Assembly (NCBI GenBank): GCA_025084515.1
Contig: JAJAGP010001642.1
Span: 1-64,000 of the forward strand
Source of the DNA: Ancistrus triradiatus
Taxonomy: Eukaryota > Chordata > Actinopteri > Siluriformes > Loricariidae
Direction: 5' to 3'
DNA: 64,000 nt
Made by a program: the position numbers and the translations under genes. Positions 42,200-53,979 of the stretch are shown here, piece after piece. The notes beneath the pieces were generated by a model that ran no database searches, was not told the DNA's origin, and worked only from the letters and a program-made list of their open reading frames with translations. The first letter of the stretch is position 1; every line of letters begins with the position of its first letter.

Positions 42200-42560
42200 T
42201 CCCTTATTCACCTTCATAATCATCCCTAACTGCTGAAGACTGAAGGTGTCTACAAAATCCACCACTCTTTGTCTCCTGCCACTATACTCAGTGTTGACCT
42301 GCAACTTCCCAATACTTTTCTCAGTTCTCTAAAGATGTTCTCATACAGCAATTCTACCACCAGTCTGCTGGATACAATTCCATCAAATTAGATCCAATTC
42401 CTTACCCCCCTTTGTCACATTCATGACAAACTCTTTGAGATATGGCAATGTTACAGTTCTCAAGAGACAAGAGTTGTTCCTATTCTAAAGATGCCAGTCT
42501 AGAAACTTCAAATATAAACAACTACAGATAGCTTTTCATATTCCTTCATATGCTTTTGTG
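42200..42560 (+). pseudogene. Possible L2-type LINE reverse-transcriptase scrap
   Basis: The plus strand reads TTSLLDTIPSN (about 42355-42390) and later ETRVVPILKMP (42460-42495), resembling the CPLDPIPS and ARVVPLLKKP blocks of L2-like LINEs at about the right spacing. Strongly decayed; other explanations are possible. Confidence 0.3.
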
Positions 42561-43592
42561 CTAAATCATTTGTTTGTCTGTCCCATGGAGAATTACCTGC
42601 AGGATCGTGACCTGACCTTTGTGTTTATTCTTTATTGCTGAGTAGGTTTCTGCACTTGCAGTATCTCCTAGCAGAGCTTTAACTAAATATAGTTCTTAGA
42701 CCATGGCCAAATCATGCAATCATGAGGATACTGCATGTCAATGATGGAGAAGACAAATTCACTCTGGAAAAGAGAGTACATTCTGTATGATAGTCAAAAG
42801 AAAGTGATGGGTAAATGTTGTTTCAAGCACAATTTATCCATTTAAATAATCACCTATCTAGGAAACACTGGGCACAAAGAGTTCAAGGTAAATCCCATTG
42901 CATTGTAGGGAAGTGCATGTTATCTACCTACTCACAAAAATAGGCAGTTAGGAGTAGTCATATCCACCAAGTAGTATGTATTTGGAATGTGAGGGGTATA
43001 CCAGGATGAGTACCTGGAGGAAATTCACACAGACATTGTGTGAGACCGCCACATTTAATACAGTATCTAACATTATAAATCATATAATGTAATCATCATG
43101 ACAATCTGTAAGTGATAAGTTGAATCTTTGCAAAAAATCATATTACTTCAAGATTTATTAGTGTTTGGTATGTTCCCTCATTTGCTGTAATGACAGCATG
43201 AGCTGTCACGGACTCCATAAGTTTGTGCAAACTCGTTGTGCTGTAATCCCTGCATGATTTCACTATATTCCAAAGAGCATCTTGTGATGTTACTGAATGC
43301 TTGGATTTCTCTGTCTTCAAGTGCCCCATAAATGCTTGATGGGTTTATGCCAAAGTGACTGTGGAAGTAAAGTCCATGACAGTCTTCACTCAGATATTCT
43401 TTGATCTTCAAGTAGTTGTTGCCAAGCTCTGATTTGTTTTCGTTCAGTACCCTGAAGTATGAAACTTTCTCCACAAAGATCCAAACAAGCAGTTCATTAG
43501 TGTTGTCAGACTTTTGAAGGAGTTATCATTATACTCTGGCAGTCTGGGTATAATGATCTTTCAGTGTTTAACAGTATAACAGTTTAACAGTA
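42561..43592. other. Intergenic DNA
   Basis: The 98-codon minus frame at 43474-43178 has no recognised domain. Confidence 0.35.
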
Positions 43593-43803
43593 CATGTGGG
43601 ACTGTGGTAGCCTAGCGGTTAAGGTACTGGACTATGGACCAGAAGGTCCAGAGTTGAAATCTCACCTCTTCCAAGCTGCCACTGTTGGGTCCTTGAGCAA
43701 GACCCTTAACCCACAATTGCTTGGATTGTAAGACTGTATCAATTGTAAGTTGCTCTGGATAAGGGCATCTGCTAAATGCTGTAAATGTAAATGTACATAT
43801 CAT
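43593..43803 (+). mobile_element. tRNA-derived SINE (second family)
   Basis: A-box TAGCCTAGCGGTTAAGG and B-box-like GAGTTGAAATCTC are followed by CCAAGCTGCCACTGTTGGGT, TTGAGCAAGACCCTTAACCC and the tail TTGCTCTGGATAAGGGCATC then TGCTAAATGCTGTAAATG, which is very widespread in bony fish SINEs. Confidence 0.8.
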
Positions 43804-46800
43804 CTGGATTTTAATGTAAAGCATTTAGTAGGCACCCTTATCCAATGTTTCAACCTGTCCAGCATTCGTTGATGCATGCCACTGCCCATTTATTTTGTTA
43901 TTGACAATATATAACTGCTTTCTCTTAAGTTTTAGTATTCTTTAAACTATAACAATGCTTATTCTGATTATGTGTCATCACATAAAGTAACCTGTAATTT
44001 GTAAATCCAGATCCTGCACTTTTCTAATGTGTCTCATGTTTAACAGTTGGCTAGGATTTCACTCTCCCTGCAATGCATTTGGGATAATCTAATTTCAGCT
44101 ACACTACATACAACATTATGGCATTGCGGCATTATTGTACAGTCCTGAAAGCCTTTTTTCTATGTTTTCTGCATTTCCTAAAGCCACAATTCAATCTGTA
44201 AATGTATTTCCAGCTTGCTATGTTTGTAGGGTGATATTAAAATTTGACAGATGCAATTCATTGAAATTTGTATTGGACCTTCAAAACCTTCATACCAGCA
44301 AAAAGATAGAATGCACAGTAAGATAATATTTTGGGTGCAAATTGATATAACTACAAGATATGTGGGCTATTCACTGTAAATGACCAACGGTGGCCATATC
44401 GTCCCATTAGCTGCTGAATGCTGACAAATATTGAGTGCATTGTTGTTTTTCATAATGACTTAACAATGGAGTGATAAAGATCACAGAATGCAATGATTTA
44501 CTGCACGTCCTTATGCATGCTGTCTAGTTAGCCATTTAGAGGGTGCACAAATAAACAACTGAGTATAACAAAAAATTCACGTTGACATAGGTGAGCTCTG
44601 GTTGTTTTTCTGCCTTGGCAGTGATGGAGTTGAAATGAATGCTAACAAGGTGTAAAGCTTTGACAGATAGGACTCTTCCTCTGAACAGTGCACCTCTAAA
44701 ATAAAACTTGGCTGCTGGTTCCTCATCTCTGTTTCACCAGTATTAAAAAAACAGCTCACATGAGGCAGTCATTTGTTAACTATGATGCCTCTGGGAATTT
44801 GGCATTTGCTATGGGTCCAGTTGGTACTTAACCTCCTGAGTGCATCAGGCTTTCAGTGGTCAGGCATGTGGTCAACTGATAGTAGGTTGCAATGCACACT
44901 CCACTTAGATGAGTCACACTATGACCTTAGGGAGAGGAGAACAAGACAATGGTTACCCAATCAAGCAAAGCTTTTTAGTACTTATGCTTCCCATAGCAGC
45001 AATCTGCATCAGCACATGACTCAGGAAACTGGCATAGTAACCTCAACACATATTCATTCTAATTAAAAGTAATAGGAACTATAAATATTCATTTTGGAAG
45101 CCCCCTTATGTTTTCCTGGCAGCCTCAACAGTTGTTTGATGAGCTAGAGTTACTCAAGTGGAATAAAAAATGTTGAATTTGAGTTTTCATTTTCAGTAAT
45201 TCATTTATTTTTAATCATATCTGTTGAATAATAGTATGTCAAATACAGTACAACATTAGTCATTACTCTACTAAACATGAACATTATTTAGTTCATTAAT
45301 CACCTAAGCTATCAATGGTAAATGGTAAAATGCTAACTATTAACCTAGCATACATAAGTCACATATTTAGTCTCAGACTCTAGGTGTACATTATCATATA
45401 CTATTTTAGCTTTATTGTAGATATTAATTTAACTAGTAAACATACAATAAACACTAAACTGTTAAATTAGGGAGATGCAGTCTCTGTAGCTAAAACTCTG
45501 GGTACCTAGTCTAAAAAAACATCAACAGTAACATTATTGTTTGAGCTGATATGTCACATCACATTCCCCAAATCTTGGCATGCTGAACAGTAAAGGATTG
45601 CATTACGTAGACAAGGAGGCCCTCCAATAACAAACTAATGCTACTGCCTCTGTGAGGATTGTTGCTGACCATATGCATCCCTTTATGACTACAATTTACC
45701 ACCTTCTACCAGCATAGTTACTGTATGTGTCATGTCATCAAGTCACCAGAACCTTTTTCCAGTACCTTTTTGAATTCATACTATGGATAATTCAGACTGT
45801 TATGTGGGGATACTTTGACTCTACCCTTTAATAGAATAAGTGCTGTTCATAATGAGGATCCCTTTAAAATAACTGTTTATATAACTGTTAAAATACATAT
45901 GCTGACACACTTGTGCAGTTGTTCGTCTGGGCCTTTTGCTATTTTTATAGGTTGGTTAGATCTAATTTTCTACTGCTTTCAAGACAATACTGACACTGTT
46001 GTATGAAATCTCTTTTTTTTTTTTTTGCAATCTTACTCATGGAGTAGCCTTTGTTTCACAACATAATTATAGGTTCATGCAAAAGCTGTCTATTTTTTGA
46101 CCTAGTATTGATATGTCAGTACACTGCATTCCTTCCATCCCTTAATATACAGGCTAAGAAATGTTAACCCATTAGCTGTACTGCAAACATAAAACACACA
46201 CACACACATACACACACACAATCCATTGTTTTTATGGGATAAGCAAGGATCAGTACGTTTTTATATGTGTTTGAGGTCAACTTTCTCATTCAGTTTTTAT
46301 ATGAACCCGAAGCACTACTTAGAGCAGACCTTGAAGCACTACTCTTGCCTGAGTTGATCAAATCAAAAAGAACATAAGCTGATTCCTTATCTTTTAAGAT
46401 GCCACATTTTGCCTCTCACCAGAAAGCAAACAGGGAAAGAGGGGGCATTGCAAATCATTTGATTACTTTGGTCTCAAATGGAAAAGAAGCAGCACGGCCA
46501 ATACCCCAGGAGCCCTGTGCGGCAGCTAGAAATCACATTAAACCTGCAGATTCTGTGTTTGTTTTAAGATTTTAGAATAATTAACTGAGCTAAATGCTGT
46601 TATGGATTCAAAATGGTATTAAATGGGACATTAGGAGCTCCTTACAGTGAAAACAAGCACAGCAGTAATTACTCTGTATCTTTGTACTGCTTTCTCTTAC
46701 ATTTGTCCCTTCTGGCTGCACTGCAAGTATAATGGCACATATGCATGTGCAGATCACATGATAAAGTGGGGGAAAAAAAAAACATCAGCACTTAGGGCAA

Positions 46801-47597
46801 GGGCAGTTGAGCAGATGTCACCGAATGCTCAACCATTAAAGGATACTAAACCAAGGGCAGTAGTAGGTAATGTGTCCTTTCCTCTACGTCACCATATGCT
46901 CCGTTCCTAGTGGCACAAAGCAATCAAATAACTGGACTTCAGATATTAATCAAATCCCAAGACCACATTTGTGAATTGAATTGATATTGTGAATTGAATA
47001 GATAATATACCAATAAGAGTGGACAATGGACTTGCCTGTGAAATGCATGAGCTGAGTTCAGGACTTAGCTATGTAATAACCTTTTGTTAATATTGCTTCA
47101 GTGGCCCTCATGTTAATCACATTCTGGATCAGCATGAAAAGGTAGGACACTCTACAGACAGACTTTTGGCCATGGAAGGATCTAATTAACTCATCGCGAG
47201 TTTCATTACCGTGAAGGGCTCTTAGTTGGCATTGTAGTTCAAGTGTATAATTGTCATATTAGGCTTGATGTCTTTGACTTGATCAAGTAATATTTCAATC
47301 AGCCATCTGAGATAGAAAGAGGACAGACTGGTAAATCCCTAGTTGTGTTTTGACAGATGTTTTATTAGGAGAATCACATTACATCTGCTCACTTTCATTT
47401 CCCTCCCATGTGATCATTAGGTGAGACAATAAAAGTTTTGTTCTTGTTGTGTGTACGTGTATGTGCTTTTTAAACACACACACAGACACCCACACACAAA
47501 TAAATCAAGTGCAAAACAGGACCAATAACCATAATCTATTCACTAGTGAAATAAAGTGGAAATAAAGAAGGCTATCACATATGCACATAAGCATGTG
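43804..47597. other. Longest repeat-poor stretch
   Basis: Only short CA runs (46196-46220, 47474-47496). Two blocks of complex sequence, 46430-46560 and 47130-47410, differ from the AT-rich background and contain TAATTA-type motifs (for example TCTAATTAACTC at 47180). They could be conserved non-coding elements; nothing here proves it. Confidence 0.3.
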
Positions 47598-48345
47598 CAA
47601 TGGTGCTTGAATGTTTGTGAATCCTTTAGAATTTTCTACATTTCTACATAAATATGCCCTTAAACATCACCAGATGTTCCCACAAGCCCTATAATCAGAT
47701 GAAGACAAACCAATTAAAAACAGAGACAAAAGTATTTTAGCTGGTCATTTATTTAAGAAAAATGATCCAATGTTGCATATCTGTGAATGGCAAATGTGTG
47801 TGAACCTTTTCTTTCAGTGTCTGGTGTGACCCCATTGTGTAAGCTAAACATTTCTGGTAAATGTTGAATTTTAGCCTACTCCCCTGTTCAGAACAGCTTC
47901 AACTATGGAATGTTGGTGCATTTCTACATATGAAGTGCTTCCGCCACATTTCTATTGGATATGTCATTACAGGCCCAAACTATGATATTACAACCACCAT
48001 GTTCCTCAGATGGGATAAGGTTATTATGTAGGAATGCAGTATTGTCCGTTCTCCAGACATATCACATCTCATTTATACTAAAAAAATCGAATGTGGTCTC
48101 ATCCATCTGGAAAACATTTTTCTAATAGCCTTCTGGCTTGTCCATGTGACCTTTATAGGCCTTTATAGGCATCTCTCTCTTTTGGAGAGCAGTGGATCTC
48201 TCCTTGTAACGCTGGCATGCACACCACTGTTGTTAACATTAACATCAGTCAATGTGAGAGAGGCCTTTGGTTTCTTAGTTTAGTTTCTAAGTTACCCTGG
48301 GTTCCTTTGTGACCTTGTGGACTATTACACACTGTGATTGGGCAC
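47598..48345 (-). mobile_element. Tc1/mariner F1, copy 5 (old, 5' end missing)
   Basis: The 3' terminal repeat (ATGGTGCTTGAATGTTTGTG on the plus strand) and scattered transposase text on the minus strand, e.g. around 48060-48260 opposite CTTCTGGCTTGTCCATGTGA and GGAGAGCAGTGGATCTCTCC. It is the most diverged F1 copy, with several deletions, and ends in the transposase's early codons near 48345. Confidence 0.8.
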
Positions 48346-48667
48346 CACTTTCTGCATCACATGACTGAAAACCCAGGATAGAACATGTGAGTACACCTCT
48401 AATAAGGTCAACCACAAACATGAATCTTGCATGATATAATCTGTAGTGTTCGATTAACTCACTGTTATTCAGTGTTTGGAGAACGTTCTGCTGCCTCGAC
48501 GTCTTTCTGCCATTTTCTCCTCTGCTGAATAGAACTCATAAGCCTCCTAAATGTCCTCCTCCCTTCTCACCTTACAGTTTTTACAGTTTTCACCTTAGGA
48601 GCTCTTTTAGGGCTTAAGATGCTTTATTTTTTTTAGGACCTTTTACTAGGACCTACTTATAAATTTG

Positions 48668-48781
48668 TGTTACGGTTTGCCATATTAAAAAGGCAGGCGA
48701 ACCATAAAAATAAAAAATATAAAGGATTTTTAGGATCCAAATACAGTTGCTCCAGATGGAAGTGATGATCCAAAATATAAA
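48668..48781 (-). repeat. 3' LTR of element C, distal piece
   Basis: The minus strand contains CATCTGGAGCAACTGTATTT, TGGATCCTAAAAATCC and a hairpin (GGTTCGCC with GGCAAACC), ending GTAACA at 48668. Confidence 0.75.
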
Positions 48782-49189
48782 TACAGTCGTATGAAAAAGT
48801 TTGGGCACCCCTGATAATTTTCATGATTTTAGTTTATAAATCATTGGTTGTTCAGATCAGCAACTTAAATATATCATATAGCAGATGAACACAGTGATAT
48901 TTGAGAAGTGAAATTAAGTTTATAGGATTTACAGAAAGTGTGCAGTAATTATTCAAACAAAATTAGGCAGGTGCATAAATTTGGGCACCCCAAAAGAAAA
49001 ATTACATCAATATTTAGTAGATCCTCCTTTTGTAGAAATAACAGCCGCTAAAACGCTACCTACAGCTTCACGTCTGGATTCTGGTTGAAGGTGCTTTTGG
49101 ACCATTTCTTCTTTAGAAACATCTCCAGTTTTTCAGTCAGGTTTGATGGTTTCCGAGCATGGACAGCCCACATTTTTCAGTAATATTCA

Positions 49190-50060
49190 TGTCTGGGGAC
49201 TGAGATGGCCATTCCAGAACGTTGTACTGGTTCTCTGCATGAATGCCTTAGTAGATTTTGAGCAGGGTTTGGGGTCGTTGGCCTCGGTGCAACTTTGTCA
49301 CTGATTCTTGAAACATTGTTCTCAAAAAAATCTGGAGATATTAACTGGAATCCATGCGGACCCTCAAACTTTAAACAAGATTCCTAGTACCTGCACTGGC
49401 CACACAGTCCCACAGCATGATGGAAACCGCCACCAAATTTTACTGTGGGTAGCAAGTGTTTATCTTGGGATGCTGTGTTTTTTTTCCGCTCCTTGTTATG
49501 TCCAAATAACTCAATTTTAGTTTCATCAGACACAGCACTTTATTCCAAATGAAGCTGGATTGTTCAAATGTGCTGTAGCACACCTCAAGTGACTCTGTTT
49601 GTGGCGTGTCTGCAGAAAAGGCTTCTTCTGCATTACTCTCCCCATACAGCCTCTCCTTGTGCAAAGTGCGCTGTATAGTTGAACGATGAACAGTGACACC
49701 ATCTGCAGCAAGATGAGGTTGTAGGTCTTTGGAGGTGGTCTGTGACTTGACTATGACTGTTCTCACCATCCTTCGCCTCTGCCTATCTGAGGATTTTTCT
49801 TGGTCTGCCACTTCGGGAGTTCCTTAACTAGAACTGTGGCCTGTGGTCTGGGTCATTTCCATTGCCTCACTATGTTCCTCACAGTGGGAAACTGACAGCT
49901 CTGAAATCTCTGAGAGAGCTTTTTCCCTTTCCCTGAACCATGATGTTGAACAACCTTTGTTTTTCAGGCCCCATTTGTGAGCTGTTTTGAGGCTCCCATG
50001 TTGCCACTCTTCAGAGAAGATGGAAAGAGGAGAAAAACTTCCAATTGGCCACCTTAACAC
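49190..50060 (-). pseudogene. Tc1-like transposase, F4
   Basis: Minus strand: an opening with WFREREKALSEISELSVSHC (49950-49880), then EKSSDRQRRRMVRTVIVKSQ and VTVHRSTIQRTLHKERLYGE (49810-49625), and FIWNKVLC.MKLKLSYLDIT where the first catalytic aspartate should lie (about 49540-49500). In this copy SDETK is altered to LMKLK by frameshift. Only scattered text remains of the C-terminal half (49480-49190). Inactive. Confidence 0.8.
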
Positions 50061-50822
50061 TTTCTCACATAGAGATCCTAACTTAGCCTAAAAAACTCAT
50101 AGCCAGGAGTTTAGCATAAGAGTGATTCAGAGAAAGATATCTGAGAGTGACTCTGAAGCTAAGCAAACACACAACAGAACTTTTATCTAAAAGAGAAGGT
50201 GGGGCCGACCCGGTTGCTAGGTATGGCGCATTCTTTTGAGATCTGATTGGTTGTCACCCGTCACTCACCCTGACACCCTCTGTTTCTCACACAAACAGAA
50301 ATGCACTCTTAATAAGGGAAGTACTGTATAGCCTATTATAAGCCTTTGAAATGAATAGGAATAGGCTATTTCAGTGTATTTTTACACTAATCCACACACA
50401 ATTCTGTTTTCTATTTTAGTAACAGCCTCTCCTTGTGCAAAGTGCTGGTAATAATAAACGATGAATCATGGAATACATCATTGGATAGCCTTTGAACTAG
50501 AGTCTTTGGATGCTCTTTTCTGTTACTTTGATTGCTGACGTGTTCTCACCCAGGGTTGGCTCTGTTATCTATTCATTTCTTGGGGTGTTACGACAGTTAT
50601 TGTGCTGGATGTGCATGTGGTCTTCCACCTCTAATATGGTCATCACCAAAAACAGCTGAAATCTCTGAGAGAGCTTTTCCCTTTCCCTGAACCATGATGT
50701 TGAACAACCTTTGTTTTCAGGCCATTTGTGAGCTGTTTTGAGGATCCCATGTTGCCACTCTTCAGAGAAGATGGAAAGAGGAGAAAAACTTCCAATTGGC
50801 CACCTTAACACTTTCTTCATAG
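49640..50822. repeat. Duplicated block in F4 with foreign insert
   Basis: The text of about 49640-50068 recurs, partly rearranged, at 50424-50822. Both copies contain CCATGATGTTGAACAACCTT, GCCACTCTTCAGAGAAGATG and ACTTCCAATTGGCCACCTTA. The second lacks the transposase linker seen in the first. Between them, 50069-50423 is unrelated to F4, with GTGGGGCCGACCCGGTTGCT near 50201, and is unidentified. Confidence 0.85.
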
Positions 50823-51132
50823 TTGGATTCACTTGTGTATGGTAGATCAAGGGTCAATGAGCTTTACAAAACAAATTTTGTGTTCCAATAATTAGTGCTA
50901 AAGGTATTCAAATGACAAGGGTGCCCAAATTTATGCACCTGCATAATTTTGTTTGAATAATTACTGCACACTTTCTGTAAAACCTATAAACTTAATTTCA
51001 CTTCTCAAATATCACGGTGTTCATCTGCTATATGATATATTTACCTGAAATTGCTGAGCTGGACAACCAATGATTTATAAAGAAAAATCATGAAAATTAT
51101 CAGGGGTGCCCAAACTGTTTCATACGACTGTA

Positions 51133-51285
51133 AATAAAAGAAACAAAAGTTCACCAAACAAACAAACAAAAAAATTAAATAAAACAATAAAGAAAGTGCA
51201 CATCATAAGCGTACAGTGCCCCAATTCACTAGTATGCCTATGACGTGTCTCCGCTATGCCAACGGCCCAAGTGTGACTCCTAATA
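51133..51285 (-). repeat. 3' LTR of element C, proximal piece
   Basis: Minus-strand start TATTAGGAGTCACAC directly follows the G-tract and GTAC. The piece ends at the TA where the F4 element inserted. Confidence 0.6.
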
Positions 51286-51287
51286 GT

Positions 51288-52080
51288 ACCCCCCAAGGGG
51301 CGTCGTCCCGACATCCTTAAATACCTCTAGTACCTCCCCTCCCCTTGCCTAACATGCTCCAGGTTTAGCATGTGATGACCAGGCAGGCGCCAGTAAGTGG
51401 GAACAACCTTCAAATAGGGGCTAAATGGAAGGGCAGGCCAACACGAACCAGAAACAAGGCTCAGTTCAGACTTGGAACTAGCCACGAACGGCTCAAGGGC
51501 GGAGCTCGGGGCGGACAGATGCCAATTACCTTGATACTGGGGTGAACGAATGTGACCATGGCACAGGAGTGGGCACAAACGACCGGTGCGCAGGGATCGG
51601 TACTGAAGACAATGGCGCAGCAATCGGCACTAACAATCGGTGCGCAGAGATCGGTACTGAAGACCATGGCGCAGGGGTCGGCGCTAACAACCAGTGTGCA
51701 GGGATCAATACTGAAGACCTTGGCGCAAACGACCGGTGTGCAGAGAGCTCAGATATGGAGCTAACTTGCTCAGGTATGGAGCTAGGTGGCACTAATGGCT
51801 CAGATACGGAGCTAATGTGCTCAGGTATGGAGCTAGGTGGCCCTAATGGCTCAGATACGGAGTTAACTTGCTCAGGTATGGAGCTAGGTGGCGCTAATGG
51901 CTCAGATACGGAGCTAACGTGCTCAGGTATGGAGCTAGGTGGCCCTAATGGCTCAGATACGGAGTAACGTGCTCAGGTATGGAGCTAGGTGGCCCTAATG
52001 GCTCAGATACGGAGTTAACGTGCTCAGGTATGGAGCTAGGAGGCGTTGGCATGCTCAGGTACGAAGCTGGGCGGCGCTAG
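51288..52080 (-). pseudogene. Pro/Ser-rich repeat ORF of element C (broken)
   Basis: Minus frames at 51792-51526 read PAPWSSVPISAHRLLVPIAA and AHRSFVPTPVPWSH, units of 18 residues. The frame at 51623-51327 ends LPFSPYLKVVPTYWRLPGHH then MLNLEHVRQG, parallel to the tails of A and B. Upstream, 51 bp units encode SVPEPLVPPSSIPE-like text. Frameshifts and stops break it. It directly precedes the G-tract and 3' LTR. Function unknown. Confidence 0.5.
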
Positions 52081-52082
52081 GG
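51778..52082 (-). repeat. 51 bp tandem array (17-codon unit) in element C
   Basis: GGAGCTAGGTGGCNCTAATG recurs at 51778, 51829, 51880, 51931 and 51981, with a diverged unit (GGAGCTAGGAGGCGTTGGC) at 52032; spacings are 51 except one of 50. A second array of 54 bp units (GGTGCGCAGGGATCGGTACT type) precedes it on the plus strand at about 51580-51745. Confidence 0.95.
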
Positions 52083-52202
52083 GGCTACTTTTAGCGCTAA
52101 AAATCTTTATGAATACAGCCCCATATTCTTATCACACTGATATTACTTTTTTCACCTTCACATTAACTACTCATCTTATTGGTTCCTATATTTTACCCAC
52201 TC

Positions 52203-52364
52203 ATAGGTATGTAATATTGGATCATTGTAATCCATAAATAAATGAAATGCTAGTAATAATGATATTCATTTAACTGGTTTTATCTACTTTTAGGACTTGA
52301 AAAATCTCATGATATTTCAAGACATAGAAATAAAGAATACTTCTTTCAGTCACCACTGTATGTT
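52203..52364 (+). mobile_element. Tc1/mariner F1, copy 8 (terminal repeat scrap)
   Basis: AGGTATGTAATATTGGATCA, TATCTACTTTTAGGACTTG and CACCACTGTA are the order of the F1 right terminal repeat. No transposase part remains. Confidence 0.7.
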
Positions 52365-52819
52365 GGTACAGCTTAAAAAAATACAACCCAGAGAACACTG
52401 GAAAGAAGAAGTTTCTCAGTTGCTTTCATAAATTTCTGTCTCTGATGTCAAAAGCTTTAACATTTTCTATTAAAACATGCATGCATTTTGCTAATATTGT
52501 TTTGCATTGTAAACAATTAAACTCTGTTAACAAAAGTATGGATTTTTTACACAAAAAAATATTAAATATTCAAAGCTGATTCTTCTTACCCTTTCTTAGA
52601 CACAGACATTACTTATAGCCTGTATAATTCATTAACATTACTTAATAGACGTGTCTGCAAAACACATCCTGTCCTAGTAGCATGTTATTTGTCAATGCTG
52701 CATTGTGTTTTATGTAGTTCCTTACTTGGATAAAATGTGAAGAAAAAGCTAATTTCATGTTCATTGATTTGAGGACTGAGAGAATATGACACAAAATCCA
52801 TTAAGAGCAAAAGCATGTA

Positions 52820-53977
52820 CAGTGGTGCTTGAAAGTTTGTGAACCCTTTAAAATATTCCATATTTCTGATCGAAAACATCATCAGATTTTCACACAAGTC
52901 CTAAAAGTAGGTAAAGAGAACCCAGTTAAACAGATGAGACAAAAATATTAAACTAGGTCATTTATTTATTGAGGAAAATGATACAATAGTATGTGACAAA
53001 AGTATGTGAGCCTTTGCTTTCTGTATCTGGTGTGACCCCCCTCTGCAGCAATAACTGCAACTAAACATTTCCTGTAACAGAACAGCTTTTGGGATGTTGT
53101 TGGCTTCCTCCCATTAACTGCTCACTCCAGGTCCTTCCACAACATTTCAATTGGATTAAGGTCAGCACTTTGACTTGGCCATTCCAAAACATTCACTTTA
53201 TTTTTTTTTAACCCTTCTTTGGCAGAACAACTTCTGTGCTTAGTGTCATTGTCTTACTGCATGATCCACCTTCTTTTGAGATCCAGTTCATGGACAGATG
53301 TCCTGACATTTTCCTTTAGAATTATTTGATATAATCAGAACTCATTGTTCCATCAATGATGGCAAGCCGTCCTGGCCCAGATACAGCAAAACAGGCCCAA
53401 ACCATGATACTACCACCACCATGTTTCACAGATGGGATAACAATCAGGTGGAGACCTTTGTGACCTTGCCAACTATTATACGCCTTGCTCTTGGAGTGAT
53501 CTTTGTTGGTCGACCACTCCTGTGGAGGGTAACAATGGTCTTGAATTTCCTCCATTTGTACACAGTCTGTCTAACTGAGTATTGGTGGAGCCCAAACTGT
53601 TTAGAGATATTTTTGTAACCTTTTCCAGCCTGATGAGCATCGACAACTATTTTTCTGAGGTCCTCAGAAATCTCCTTTGTTTGTGCCATGATAGAATTCC
53701 ACAAACGTGTGTTGTGAAGAGCAGACTTTGATAGATCCCTGTTCATTAAATAAAACTCACTCACACCTAATTGTCATCCCATTGGTTGAAAACACCTGAC
53801 TCTAATTTCACCTTCACCTTCACCTTCAAAAATGACTAATTATCTATAATATGTTTGTCTCATTTGTTTAACTGTTTATTTACTTTTAGGACTTGTGTGA
53901 AAATCTGATGTTTTGGGTCATAGTTATGCAGAAATATAGGAAATTCTAAATGGTTCACAAACTTTCAAGCACCAATG
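52820..53977 (-). mobile_element. Tc1/mariner F1, copy 6 (internally deleted)
   Basis: Begins CAGTGGTGCTTGAAAGTTTG beside TA (52818-52819) and ends AGCACCAATG with TA (53978-53979). The middle jumps from the GGG-motif region to the early linker at about 53438, deleting the segment with the first catalytic aspartate. Confidence 0.9.
53444..53764 (-). pseudogene. Tc1-like transposase N-terminus, F1 copy 6
   Basis: A 106-codon open frame. MAQTKEISEDLRKIVVDAHQ begins at codon 26, followed by GKGYKNISKQFGLHQYSVRQ and KWRKFKTIVTLHRSGRPTKI, the helix-turn-helix and linker that bind the terminal repeats. The first 25 residues are probably untranslated leader. The frame stops at the internal deletion. 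Confidence 0.8.
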
Positions 53978-53979
53978 TA

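Larger units (their letters stand above)
48784..51130 (-). mobile_element. Tc1/mariner element, family F4
   Basis: Inverted terminal repeats of about 200 bp: CAGTCGTATGAAAAAGTTTG at 48784, and its inverse ending CATACGACTG at 51130. Both sides carry TA (48782-48783, 51131-51132). GGGCACCCC-type text repeats further in (48985-48995 and 50921-50930), giving an IR/DR layout. The interior holds minus-strand transposase text, a duplicated block and an unrelated 355 bp insert. Confidence 0.9.
48668..52090 (-). mobile_element. LTR element C, gypsy-like (family G2), 5' truncated
   Basis: On the minus strand: Pro/Ser-repeat coding text (52080-51330), a G-tract (51300-51286), then a 3' LTR in two pieces, 51285-51133 and 48781-48668, split by a Tc1-like F4 element. 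The LTR would be about 270 bp when rejoined, the shortest of the family. Its start, TATTAGGAGTCACACTTGGG, resembles the LTRs at 9566 and 20307; its end GGCAAACCGTAACA carries the family hairpin. No 5' LTR, gag or pol is found beyond 52090. Confidence 0.7.
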
